Below are positions 54,158 to 62,128 of a stretch of DNA of 64,000 nucleotides, piece after piece. A model generated the notes under the pieces. It did not search any database and was not told where the DNA came from. It worked only from the letters and a program-made list of their open reading frames with translations. This DNA comes from RGIG5472 sp051867615. GTDB lineage: Bacteria; Bacillota; Clostridia; Oscillospirales; Oscillospiraceae. The stretch is from contig JBJDYU010000018.1 in NCBI GenBank assembly GCA_051867615.1, positions 1 to 64,000 on the forward strand. The letters run 5' to 3'. The position numbers and the translations under genes are program-made. How positions within the stretch are numbered: the first letter of the stretch is position 1; each line of letters begins with the position of its first letter.

Positions 54158-55951
54158 TTAAAACCACCAATCGCCCGACGCGTAAGCGTCGTCAAAGCGG
54201 TCGCCGTCGATGTCGGGATCGCCGGTATACGGCTCATCGCCGCCCGCCCCGGTCCCGCCGCCGGTCTCCGTGCCGCCGTCTGTCCCGGTTCCGCCGCCGG
54301 AGCCGGGATCCTCCGTGCCGGGATCGGAGGGCTCCTGCGACTGCGACGCGCCGGTACCCACCAGCACGATCTTGTCCCGGGACTTATAGTCGCTGAACGC
54401 CTCCGGCGTGGAGGAGAGCAGCGTACCGTCGCCGGCATAGACGTTGCGGTAGGTCTGGATCTTGCGGCCGGTGTAGGGGGTCTGCTTGACCTCCTGGGTC
54501 CCGGCGGGCAGCTCATCCGTCTCCACATACTGGGTCTCCCAGTCGGTGGTGCCCAGCTGCTCGCTGGTCATGACCACATAGCTGTCGTCGGTCTTGGTGC
54601 CGTAGAGCTGGACGGTGATCTTGCCGTTGGAGACGGAGGTCACCACCTTGATGGGATAGTCCGTGTTGTTGCAGAACTTGTAGTCGAGGGTGCCCCAGCT
54701 CACCGTGGCGTCCAGACCGTAGGGGATGTAAGAGGAGACATAGCGGTGGGCGGTGCGGGAGGTGATCTCCAGATTCGCCAGCAGGCAGGCATAGTACAGC
54801 GTGGAGGAGACCTGGCAGATGCCGCCGCCGATGGTGTCCACGGTCTCGCCCGCCACATAGGCGGGAGCGGGCTTGTAGCCCCGCTCCTCCGTGCGCTTGC
54901 CCACCCGGCCGTTGAAGGAGAAGATATCGCCGCTGTTCAGCACCGCGCCGTTGCAGGCCCGGGCGGCCAGCGTGACGTTGCTGATGCGGGCGGCGGTGCC
55001 GGTGAGGTCAGTGGAATAGCTGCCGAGCAGATCGCGGAACAGCACCTGCTCCAGCTCCTCGGCGTAGACCGCCGGGAACTCCACCGTGCCGGGAACGGCC
55101 ACCTCCTGGCCGGGTCTGGCGGTGGAAAGCAGCGCCTCCGCCTGAGCCACGTCAAAAGTCACGCCCACGGTGGCCTCCAGAATATCGCCCGTGGCGGTGT
55201 CGTAGGAGGCGTTCTTGCGCTCGCCCAGCAGCTCCTCCGCGAGGCTCTGCACGGTGACGGCCTCGTCATAGGGGAGGGCGGTGTAGCGGCACTCCACGCT
55301 CTTGAGACTGCCCTGCTCCAGCAGCACGGACATATCCTCCAGCAGCGCCGCCTCGTCCACCACCACGCCCTCGCGGGCCTGGGTGAAGAAGACGTGAGCG
55401 GTGTCCTCCTCGCTGAGACGGCAGGAGAGGTCCTGGGGCTCCCGGTCCACCTGGCGGACGATGGTGGTTACCGCCTGCCGCACGGAGCTTTCGCTTAAGT
55501 TCAGCGGCGGCGTCACCTCCCGGCCCAGCAGCAGGGAGCGGGCGTACGCATAGCCGCCCTGCAGCACATTCCCGCCCCGGCCGGCGGCGTAAGCCAGTTC
55601 GGCGCAGCGCGCCGCGCTGGGGGAGAAGCCCAGGTCCGTCAGCGAGGCGAACCAGACCTCCTCTCCGTCCAGACAGATGGAGATGCCGTTTTCGCGGTAG
55701 GCCTCCGGCAGCAGGGGGGCCAGGTACTCCTCCGCCTCCTGCTGCGTCATGCCGCCCACGTCGTTGCCGAGAAGGGTGGTGCCGGGGAATATGGTTTCCG
55801 ACGTGGCGGCGAGGGCGCAGAGCGCGCCGTAGAGCGCCGCCAGCAGGGCCAGCAGAATCAGCAGGGAAATCAGGACGATCTTGCCCGTTTTCCGATGGAC
55901 GCCCGCGTCGCTCTTTTGCAGCCGCGCGCCGCCCTTTACAGTTTTTGTCAT
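54158..55951 (-). CDS. VanW-family wall-associated protein with peptidoglycan-binding and G5-like domains
   Basis: 597 residues. A basic N-terminus and one membrane anchor (about 24-48) are followed by YoaR/PG-binding-4-like repeats (about 55-290). The VanW domain (about 300-430) contains GDIFSFNGRVGKRTEERGYK and TIGGGICQVSSTLYYA (each in part). A G5-like segment (about 445-525) precedes a Gly/Thr/Glu-rich low-complexity tail ending DPDIDGDRFDDAYASGDWWF. Such proteins sit on the outer face of the membrane and act on or in the wall; no enzyme activity is established for VanW. It is a single gene. Confidence 0.87.
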   Translation of the reverse strand: MTKTVKGGARLQKSDAGVHRKTGKIVLISLLILLALLAALYGALCALAATSETIFPGTTLLGNDVGGMTQQEAEEYLAPLLPEAYRENGISICLDGEEVWFASLTDLGFSPSAARCAELAYAAGRGGNVLQGGYAYARSLLLGREVTPPLNLSESSVRQAVTTIVRQVDREPQDLSCRLSEEDTAHVFFTQAREGVVVDEAALLEDMSVLLEQGSLKSVECRYTALPYDEAVTVQSLAEELLGERKNASYDTATGDILEATVGVTFDVAQAEALLSTARPGQEVAVPGTVEFPAVYAEELEQVLFRDLLGSYSTDLTGTAARISNVTLAARACNGAVLNSGDIFSFNGRVGKRTEERGYKPAPAYVAGETVDTIGGGICQVSSTLYYACLLANLEITSRTAHRYVSSYIPYGLDATVSWGTLDYKFCNNTDYPIKVVTSVSNGKITVQLYGTKTDDSYVVMTSEQLGTTDWETQYVETDELPAGTQEVKQTPYTGRKIQTYRNVYAGDGTLLSSTPEAFSDYKSRDKIVLVGTGASQSQEPSDPGTEDPGSGGGTGTDGGTETGGGTGAGGDEPYTGDPDIDGDRFDDAYASGDWWF

Positions 55952-56043
55952 CTTCGGGCCCTCCGATGCTTACCGGCGCGGCTTGCCCTGCGCCGGGAAA
56001 TAGTCACGCGATCTCGCGGAAAAACAGCTCAGAATAAGCAGCA

Positions 56044-56145
56044 TAGCCGCTTTGCGGCGCTGCTGTCTTGGCGGCGGTTTCGCCCGGAGGGCGACAGCCG
56101 CTGTGCCATAAAAAAAGTATAATAGCCGCTTTGCGGCTATTATAC
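56044..56145. repeat. Two related hairpins upstream of the VanW gene
   Basis: The 15-mer TAGCCGCTTTGCGGC occurs at 56044-56058 and 56123-56137. The second copy is the centre of a perfect 13-bp-arm hairpin GTATAATAGCCGC-TTT-GCGGCTATTATAC (56117-56145), which shows TATAAT on both strands. The remaining gap 55952-56238 has no gene. Confidence 0.75.
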
Positions 56146-56209
56146 CATCGGCCCTTTGAGAAATCACTACAAAACGGTAACCATCCGAAAAATTGGAGAC
56201 CTATACAAA

Positions 56210-56222
56210 TTTTCCGGGAAAA
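56210..56222. promoter_or_regulatory. Possible Noc-binding-site-like palindrome
   Basis: TTTTCCGGGAAAA is one base short of a match to the Noc consensus core TTTCCCGGGAAA and lies 17 bp beyond the noc stop codon. Based on one site and known Bacillus specificity, so tentative. Confidence 0.3.
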
Positions 56223-56238
56223 GGCGCGGAAAAGCCTG

Positions 56239-57054
56239 TCAGGAGGAGAGCCGTCCCTGCCCCTTGGGGATGCGGATGGTCAGGAGGATCTCCGAGTCCG
56301 TGTCCTCCCGGGTGCAGTCTGCCCCTACGCCCGCCTGCTGGATGAGCCGCAGGCCGCGGCTGACGCTGTTGAGAAAGAGCCGCACGTCCTTGATGATGTA
56401 GGTGGGACGGCGGCGCGGCTCCGTGGTCTCCATGTGGTGAAGGAGGGACTCTATGTACTGCTCGCTTTCCGCCACGTTCAGGTGCTTTTCCGCCATGTGC
56501 CGCACGGCGGCGAGGCGCAGCTCCTCGTCCTCCAGCCGCAGCAGCGCCCGGGCGTGGCGCTCTGTCAGCTCCGCCTCCCGCAGCACGCGGACGCAGTCGG
56601 GGGAGAGCCGCAGCAGCCGCAGCTTGTTGGCGATGGCCGACTGGGAGCGCCCCAGCTTCCGGGCCGCCTCCTCCTGGGAGAGGTGGTAGCGCTCGATGAG
56701 CTGGGCGATGGCCTCCGCCTCCTCCAGATAGTGCAAATCCTCCCGCTGCAGATTTTCCACCAGCGCCAGCAGGGAGGAGCCCTCCTCTCCCGTTTCCACC
56801 AGCAGGCAGGGAACTTCTGTCAGGCCCGCCAGCTTCGCGGCCCTGAGCCGCCGCTCTCCCGCCACCAGCTCATAGCCGCCGCCGGTTCGCCGGACGGTCA
56901 GGGGCTGGAGGATGCCGTGCTGGCGGATGCTCTCCGCGAGAGCCTGCAGGGCGGCTTCGTCAAAGCTGCGCCGGGGCTGCTGGGGGTTGGGGCGGATGCT
57001 CTCCGGCGGCAGACGGAGCAGGGGAGAGGGCTTGGGTCTCAGCGTCCAGGACAT
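56239..57054 (-). CDS. noc: Nucleoid occlusion protein Noc (second ParB-family protein)
   Basis: A 271-residue ParB paralogue. The CTP-binding boxes are LVAGERRLRAAKLAGL and LVENLQREDLHYLEEA, and the HTH region is SQEEAARKLGRSQSAIANKL. Its C-terminal part differs from the ParB at 37309-38199, and it has no ParA beside it, which points to Noc. Noc inhibits septum formation over the chromosome by bringing DNA to the membrane. However, the N-terminus lacks a long amphipathic membrane helix of Bacillus type, so the assignment rests on paralogy and context. An AAGGAGG site precedes the ATG. Confidence 0.82.
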   Translation of the reverse strand: MSWTLRPKPSPLLRLPPESIRPNPQQPRRSFDEAALQALAESIRQHGILQPLTVRRTGGGYELVAGERRLRAAKLAGLTEVPCLLVETGEEGSSLLALVENLQREDLHYLEEAEAIAQLIERYHLSQEEAARKLGRSQSAIANKLRLLRLSPDCVRVLREAELTERHARALLRLEDEELRLAAVRHMAEKHLNVAESEQYIESLLHHMETTEPRRRPTYIIKDVRLFLNSVSRGLRLIQQAGVGADCTREDTDSEILLTIRIPKGQGRLSS

Positions 57055-57168
57055 ATGCGTTCGCCTCCTTTACCCCCATTGTACGGTGCTTCGCCGCGGA
57101 AAAAGCGCGAAGGCCGTCGCAGGGCATAAAAAGTGGCAAAAGCGCGGGGAAACGGGCGGGAGCGTATC

Positions 57169-57193
57169 AAAAAAGCGGCTTTGCCGCTTTTTT
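57169..57193 (-). terminator. Terminator between noc and the two-component system
   Basis: Perfect 11-bp arms AAAAAAGCGGC and GCCGCTTTTTT around TTT give T runs on both strands. Further hairpins fill the gap 57055-57378: CGGATTGT/ACAATCCG (57221-57249) and TTCGCGTC/GACGCGAA (about 57318-57337). No gene is seen in the gap. Confidence 0.7.
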
Positions 57194-57378
57194 GAGAAAA
57201 CTGCGGCCCGGTGCAGCGCACGGATTGTCTGCCGCAGGCATACAATCCGCACGTTTCCGGGCCGGGAAGTGTTTTTTGCTGCGTACACGCCGCAGCAAAA
57301 AACCGATTTTGATCTTTTTCGCGTCTGCGGACGCGAACTCTACGAGGTTTTGGGCAGTCTGAAGACCCTGTGACGCCG

Positions 57379-58581
57379 TCAGGCGTTTCGCAGGGGCAGG
57401 CTGGCGGTGAAGGTGAGCCGCCCTCCGGCGCTTTCCGCCTTCAGATCGCCGCCGTGCTGCCGGGCGATGGCCCGGGCAATGGGAAGCCCCAGACCGAAGC
57501 CCTGATTTTCCCCCCGGGAGGCGTCGGAGCGGTAAAAGCGCTCAAAGAGGTGGGAAAGCTGCTCCTTCGTCAGGGGCGGCGCGGCGTTGGAGACGGAGAG
57601 CAGGGCCTTGCGCCCCTCCAGCCGCAATGTCACGTCGATGCTCTGCCCCGCCTCGCCGTAGCGGATGGCGTTATCCAGCAGCACCGCGAGAAGCCGGTGG
57701 AGCTGCTCGGCGCTGCCCGAAAGGGTGATATTCTCCTGAATGCTCTCCCGCAGGGGCTTCCCTGCCTCGAAGGCCAGCGGCTCGAAGCGCAGGACCTCCT
57801 CCGTGGCAAGCTCGCTGAGAGACAGCGGGGCGAACGGGGCCGCGTGGGAGGCCTCGCTGCGCTCCAGCGTCAGCATCTCCTCCACCAGAGATTTCATCCG
57901 CTGTGACTCCGCCTCGATGTTGCCGAGCCAGCGCTGCCCCTCGCCCTCCGGCAGCTCCTCCTGCAGAAGCGCGGTGTTGGAGAGGATGACGGTCAGGGGC
58001 GTTTTCAGCTCGTGGGAAGCGTCGGAGAGGAACTGCCGCTGCCGCTCCATGGACTGCGCCACCGGGCGCACCGTCCGGGCGGCGAGAAACAGGCTCACAA
58101 AAAACAGCGCCAGCAGGGCCGGCAGCATGAAGCGCAGCATACTCAGCGACAGGCTCCGCAGCGTGGCGGTCTCAAAGGAGATGTCCACAAAGGCCAGCTT
58201 CTCCCCAAAGGCGGAGGAGGAGCGGAGATAGCGCAGGTGGTAGTTCTCCAGCACGCCGGACTCCCGCTGCTGGGCCAGGCACTCCTCTAAAATGGACTGT
58301 AACTGCTGCTGGCTTTCAAACTCGTAGTAGCTGCCGCCGGCGAGATAGGCCGAGCCGCCCGGAAACAGCCGCACCGTGAAATAGGGGATCTGCACCTCGT
58401 CCTTGCCGCTGAACAGCGTCGGCGCCTCGTCCAGAACGATGACCCGCCGCAGCACCGCCATGCTGCTCTCACGCAGGCTCTCGCGGCTGGTCAGAAACAC
58501 CGCGAGGAAAACGGCCAGCAGCACCGCCGTCACCGACAGCATATTGATGAGGACGAATTTCCATTTGAGCTTTTTTATCAT
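57379..58581 (-). CDS. Sensor histidine kinase
   Basis: 400 residues with membrane segments at about 10-30 and 149-170 and an extracytoplasmic sensor of about 115 residues between them. The DHp box is SDASHELKTPLTVI with phospho-acceptor His190. The catalytic domain has LLDNAIRYGEAG (N box) and GFGLGLPIARAIARQHGG (G1/G2). The sensor has no recognisable domain, so the stimulus is unknown. The start overlaps the response regulator by 4 nt (ATGA). Confidence 0.92.
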   Translation of the reverse strand: MIKKLKWKFVLINMLSVTAVLLAVFLAVFLTSRESLRESSMAVLRRVIVLDEAPTLFSGKDEVQIPYFTVRLFPGGSAYLAGGSYYEFESQQQLQSILEECLAQQRESGVLENYHLRYLRSSSAFGEKLAFVDISFETATLRSLSLSMLRFMLPALLALFFVSLFLAARTVRPVAQSMERQRQFLSDASHELKTPLTVILSNTALLQEELPEGEGQRWLGNIEAESQRMKSLVEEMLTLERSEASHAAPFAPLSLSELATEEVLRFEPLAFEAGKPLRESIQENITLSGSAEQLHRLLAVLLDNAIRYGEAGQSIDVTLRLEGRKALLSVSNAAPPLTKEQLSHLFERFYRSDASRGENQGFGLGLPIARAIARQHGGDLKAESAGGRLTFTASLPLRNA

Positions 58582-59255
58582 GTCTCCGCCTCCAGGGCAT
58601 AGCCCACCAGCCGCAGGGTGCGGATCTTCGCCGGAGCGTGGAGGAAGGTGAGCTTGCGCCGCAGAAAGGAGATATAGACCTCCACGTTGTTGTCCTCCGC
58701 GTCGGAGTCGTAGCCCCAGACCTTCAGCAAAATCTGCTCCTTCGGCACCACCTGCCCCCGGGAGAGGATCAGCAGCTCCATGATGTCAAACTCCTTGCGG
58801 GAGAGGCGGGTGGAGCGCTCGCCCACGGAGAGGGAGAATGTGGCGCGGTCCAGCGTTACGCCGGCGAAGGAGAGATTTTCCTCCGTCCGCACCGTGCCCC
58901 GGCGGCGGGTCAGCGCCCGCACGCAGGCAAGCAGCTCCTGCGGCTCGAAGGGCTTGGTGAGATAGTAGTCCGCGCCGCAGTCGAGACCGCAGACCTTGTC
59001 CGAGAGGTCGCTTTTTGCCGTCAGCAGCAGCACCGGCAGCGAGGAGCCGCCGCAGCGCAGGGCGCGCAGCACCGTAAAGCCGTCCTTTTTCGGCAGCATC
59101 ACGTCCAGGATCATCATGTCGTAGATGCCGCTCTGGGCGCTGTCGAGACCGCTCTCTCCGTCAAAGCAGAGGTCGGCGGTATAGCCCTGCCGCGTCAGCA
59201 GGGTGCCCAGCGTCTCCGCCAGGCGCTTTTCATCCTCCACCACTAAAATACGCAC
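58578..59255 (-). CDS. OmpR/PhoB-type response regulator
   Basis: 225 residues: a receiver domain (1-115) with the acidic pocket VEDEK, phospho-acceptor Asp51 in ILDVMLP and the switch Lys in LTKPFEP. A winged-helix DNA-binding domain follows (about 130-222, SRKEFDIMELLILSRGQVV and VYISFLRRKL). It is the partner of the kinase encoded directly downstream. A GTG at 59255 is chosen because AAAGGAGG lies 5 nt upstream. Target genes cannot be read from the sequence. Confidence 0.93.
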   Translation of the reverse strand: MRILVVEDEKRLAETLGTLLTRQGYTADLCFDGESGLDSAQSGIYDMMILDVMLPKKDGFTVLRALRCGGSSLPVLLLTAKSDLSDKVCGLDCGADYYLTKPFEPQELLACVRALTRRRGTVRTEENLSFAGVTLDRATFSLSVGERSTRLSRKEFDIMELLILSRGQVVPKEQILLKVWGYDSDAEDNNVEVYISFLRRKLTFLHAPAKIRTLRLVGYALEAET

Positions 59256-59324
59256 AGGGGCCTCCTTTCCAGACAAACGAAGTGAATAAAATTACCTATC
59301 GGCCACCCGCTTTTTCGGGAAATG

Positions 59325-59350
59325 CAGAAAGGGAGCCGTTTCCGGCTCCC
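59325..59350 (-). terminator. Terminator of the DUF4340 gene
   Basis: GGGAGCCG (59331-59338) pairs with CGGCTCCC (59343-59350); TTTC follows on the minus strand, 9 nt after the stop codon. Confidence 0.6.
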
Positions 59351-59358
59351 TTGTTGGT

Positions 59359-60327
59359 TCATTCAGCGTCCGCGGGCGCCAGAGCCAGCAGCGCCTCCAC
59401 CGCGTCCTGCCGGAGGGCGTAGACGGCGGGAGACACGCTCCAGGAGGTGAAATAGCTCTCCTCGTCCCGCTGGTTGCCTATGGAGAGGGCCAGCGTGCAG
59501 GTGTGACCACCGGCGTCGCTGTACTCCACGGTTATTTTCACCGCCGGTTCCTTCAGTCCGCAGATCTTCAGGGATTCCGACGCCGGCTCCCACACCACGC
59601 AGCCGTCAAAGGCGAGGGAGGACAGCTCCTCCAGAGCCGCGAGGAACGTTTCGTCCTCCGTCACGTCCTCGCTGCCGCAATACCAGCGCAGCGTTTCGCC
59701 CGCTTCCCGGGAGCGGTAGGTGACGGAGCTGCCGCCGCGCTCCAGGGTGAGGGAGGAGACGTTCTCCCGGCTCAGGGCGGGAAAGCTCTCCGGCAGGCAC
59801 ATCTCGTACAGGCCCCGGCGGACCTTGTCCACCAGATAGGAGCCGGCGAGATACACGGTGCCGTCATCCTCCGCGTACTTCATGTAGTAATACTCTCCGC
59901 CGTCCTTCATGGAGCCGAAGCTGAGAGAGACGGTCTCGCCGCCGGCGGTGGTGTACGCCGCCGTATAGGAGGGGAAGTCCAGACCGTAGGACTCCAGGTC
60001 CACGCTCTCGCCCATCGCCGCCGTCTCCGTGGGAGAGAAGCGGGAGAGCGCGCCCGCCAGCTCCTCCACCTTGCTGCTGTCCAGAGGGAAATCCTCGTCG
60101 GTCCAGCGCCACTGGCCGTTTTCGTCCCGGTGGAACTCCAGCGTCTCCTGCCCGTTGTTGCAGGTGAGGGCCACAATGGCGGAAGGCTCCGTCCCGGCGT
60201 CTTCCGTCCCCTCCCCGGCGGCGGGATCGTGGGCGTTTTTCCAGGAGCGGACGATGAAAAAGAGGAGTACGCCGGCGATCAGAACCAGCGCCAGGACCTC
60301 CAATACACGTTTGATGCGATAACTCAT
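59359..60327 (-). CDS. DUF4340 domain membrane-anchored protein
   Basis: 322 residues with one N-terminal membrane segment (about 8-28) and a large extracytoplasmic beta-rich region carrying DUF4340-type repeats (WRWTDEDFPLDSSKVEELAGALSRF in shortened form; LESYGLDFPSYTAAY; a second repeat near residues 180-300). Function is unknown. Family members elsewhere accompany gliding-type ABC transporters, but none is present here. The start at 60327 has an AAGGAG site. It is divergent from the VTC/DUF4956 pair, sharing a 195-bp control region. Confidence 0.78.
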   Translation of the reverse strand: MSYRIKRVLEVLALVLIAGVLLFFIVRSWKNAHDPAAGEGTEDAGTEPSAIVALTCNNGQETLEFHRDENGQWRWTDEDFPLDSSKVEELAGALSRFSPTETAAMGESVDLESYGLDFPSYTAAYTTAGGETVSLSFGSMKDGGEYYYMKYAEDDGTVYLAGSYLVDKVRRGLYEMCLPESFPALSRENVSSLTLERGGSSVTYRSREAGETLRWYCGSEDVTEDETFLAALEELSSLAFDGCVVWEPASESLKICGLKEPAVKITVEYSDAGGHTCTLALSIGNQRDEESYFTSWSVSPAVYALRQDAVEALLALAPADAE

Positions 60328-60389
60328 AGGGAACTCCTTTTGCTCGCGAAAATGAAACACGGACAGCCCCCTCGGGGGCCTACGGGGAA

Positions 60390-60418
60390 ATAGTAACAGA
60401 AGTTACAAAAAGAGTCAA
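60390..60418 (-). promoter_or_regulatory. Promoter of the DUF4340 gene with internal palindrome
   Basis: On the minus strand TTGACT (plus 60413-60418), 17 nt, TACTAT (plus 60390-60395). The spacer and -10 contain GTAAC-AGAA-GTTAC (plus 60394-60407), a possible operator. Confidence 0.6.
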
Positions 60419-60464
60419 GCCGGGGCCGTGCAAAATCCCTCTCGCAATGCGTGGCAAGTTGTGC

Positions 60465-60473
60465 TATACTGAA
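60465..60473 (+). promoter_or_regulatory. Promoter of the VTC/DUF4956 pair
   Basis: TATACT at 60465-60470, preceded by TGC, forms an extended -10 about 55 bp before the ATG at 60523. A TCGCAA 17 nt upstream is a weak -35. Confidence 0.5.
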
Positions 60474-60522
60474 TCGGATAAAGCAGGATCGGGGATGGCC
60501 CGGGAAGGAGGCGTGAAGCGGC

Positions 60523-61248
60523 ATGGGGGGAAAGATCGAGAAGAATTTCCGGCGCACGGAGAAGAAATACCTGCTCGCTCCTTCGGAGTACGAGACGGTG
60601 CGGCGGGCGCTGGAGCCCTATATGCAGGAGGACGAGTACGGCCTGAGCCTGATCTTGAGCCTGTACTACGACACGGAGGATTACGCCCTCATCCGCCGCT
60701 CGCTGGAAAAGCCGGTCTACAAGGAAAAGCTCCGCCTGCGGAGCTACGGCGTGCCGAAGGACGGCGACGCGGTATTTTTGGAGATCAAGAAAAAATCCCG
60801 GGGCGTGGTGTATAAGCGCCGTGTGACCCTGCCCGCCGCGCAGGCGGCGGAGTATCTCGCCGGAGGGCCGAAGCCCGAGGGCAAGGGCCAGATCATGGAG
60901 GAGATCGACTGGATGGTGGAGCGCTACCGGCCCCGGCCCGCGGCGGTGATCGCCACGGACCGTCTGGCCCTGTTCGGGCGGGAGGACCCCGCCCTGCGCG
61001 TCACCTTCGACTTCAACCCCCGGGGCCGGACGGAGGCGCTGGACCTCCGGCTGGGGGACGCGGGAGAGCCGCTGCTGGAGGAGGGGCTGGTGCTGATGGA
61101 GCTGAAGGTCAGCGCCGCCGCGCCGCTGTGGCTGGCGGAGCTGCTGAGCCGGGAAAAGCTGTATCCCCGGTCGTTTTCCAAATACGGGACCTGTTACCGC
61201 CGGGCGCTGCTGCCCCGGCTGCTGAGCGAGGAGGAATGTTATGTTTAA
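60523..61248 (+). CDS. VTC-domain protein (polyphosphate polymerase family)
   Basis: 241 residues that form one VTC tunnel domain. The basic and acidic residues that line the polyphosphate-synthesis tunnel in the yeast Vtc4 family appear to be present: RRTEKKYLL at the start, SLYYDTEDY, KLRLRSYG, VFLEIKKKSRGVVYKRR, and MELKVS followed by SFSKYGTCYRR. Bacterial members stand next to DUF4956 membrane proteins and often CotH kinases. Polyphosphate or another phosphate-chain reaction at the membrane is the inference. The stop overlaps the next gene by 8 nt. Confidence 0.85.
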   Translation: MGGKIEKNFRRTEKKYLLAPSEYETVRRALEPYMQEDEYGLSLILSLYYDTEDYALIRRSLEKPVYKEKLRLRSYGVPKDGDAVFLEIKKKSRGVVYKRRVTLPAAQAAEYLAGGPKPEGKGQIMEEIDWMVERYRPRPAAVIATDRLALFGREDPALRVTFDFNPRGRTEALDLRLGDAGEPLLEEGLVLMELKVSAAAPLWLAELLSREKLYPRSFSKYGTCYRRALLPRLLSEEECYV

Positions 61249-61906
61249 CTCTGTATTGACCGGGAGCATGAATCTGACCGCCTTCTGCCTCTGCGTGGGA
61301 GCGGCGGTCTGCCTGGGACTGCTGAACGCCGGTATTTTTATGTACCGCAACCGCTACTCCGCGGGCTTCGTCATGACGTTGACGCTGCTCTGTCCCATGG
61401 TGGCGGTGGTCATCATGCTGGTGAACGGCAACATCGGCGCGGGCGTGGCGGTGGCCGGCACCTTCAGCCTGATCCGCTTCCGCTCCGCCCCCGGCACCGC
61501 CCGGGAGATCGGGAGCCTGTTCCTCTCCGTCGCCATCGGCATCGCCTGCGGCATGGGCTATATCGGCGTGGCGGCGCTGTCCTTCGTCATTCTGGCGGCG
61601 GTGACGCTGCTGCTGGTGGCCCTGCGCTTCGGGGAGAGCAACGGCACGGAGAAGGAGCTGCGCATCACCATCCCGGAGGATCTGGAGTACGACGAGATGT
61701 TTGACGACCTGTTCGGGAAATATACCAGCTTTCACCGCCTGGACCGGGTCAAGACCGTGAACATGGGCACCATGTACGAGCTGCGCTACACCATTGTGCT
61801 GCGGGAGGCGAAAAAGAGCAAGGAGCTGATCGACGCCATCCGCTGCCGCAACGGAAACCTCCCCGTTTCCTGCGGCATCCAGCGGCTGGAGGACACGAAG
61901 CTGTAA
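61241..61906 (+). CDS. DUF4956 membrane protein
   Basis: 221 residues with four membrane segments in the first 130 (about 10-32, 40-66, 85-110 and 112-132). A conserved GTFSLIRFRSAPGTAREIG loop lies between helices, and the soluble C-terminus (about 135-221) is ferredoxin-like. It is translationally coupled to the VTC-domain gene (8-nt overlap), the standard bacterial pairing. It may be the membrane partner of a polymer-phosphate exporter or signal; no activity is shown for the family. Confidence 0.82.
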   Translation: MFNSVLTGSMNLTAFCLCVGAAVCLGLLNAGIFMYRNRYSAGFVMTLTLLCPMVAVVIMLVNGNIGAGVAVAGTFSLIRFRSAPGTAREIGSLFLSVAIGIACGMGYIGVAALSFVILAAVTLLLVALRFGESNGTEKELRITIPEDLEYDEMFDDLFGKYTSFHRLDRVKTVNMGTMYELRYTIVLREAKKSKELIDAIRCRNGNLPVSCGIQRLEDTKL

Positions 61907-61927
61907 AACAAAAAGCGAAAAGAGAAC

Positions 61928-61960
61928 GGGCGGGACTGCACGGCAGTCCCGCCCTTTTTT
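61928..61960 (+). terminator. Terminator of the VTC/DUF4956 unit
   Basis: Perfect 12-bp arms GGGCGGGACTGC and GCAGTCCCGCCC with an ACG loop are followed by six T. Confidence 0.9.
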
Positions 61961-61963
61961 CGT

Positions 61964-62128
61964 TTATACTAGACTCCCATGAAAAGTAGACAAAGTCTAC
62001 TTTTCATAGCGCGTTAGCGCGTCGGAGTCTGCATAAGACGGCATCTGCGCTCTTAGCGCAGATGGGCGACGCTTTAAGCGGCGCCTTTCCAATAAAAAGT
62101 GTCTGCTTTTTATTGGAAAATAGTATTA
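61964..62128. repeat. Multi-hairpin intergenic element with short inverted ends
   Basis: About 165 bp bounded by ATACTA (61966-61971) and TAGTAT (62121-62126). Inside are ATGAAAAGTAGAC/GTCTACTTTTCAT (61979-61991, 61995-62007), an enclosing AGACTCC/GGAGTCT pair (61971-61977, 62024-62030), CATCTGCGCT/AGCGCAGATG (62042-62051, 62055-62064) and CCAATAAAAAG/CTTTTTATTGG (62089-62099, 62106-62116). It encodes nothing. The right end reaches into the prmA stop codon. It looks like a small non-autonomous element or a structured RNA. Confidence 0.7.
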
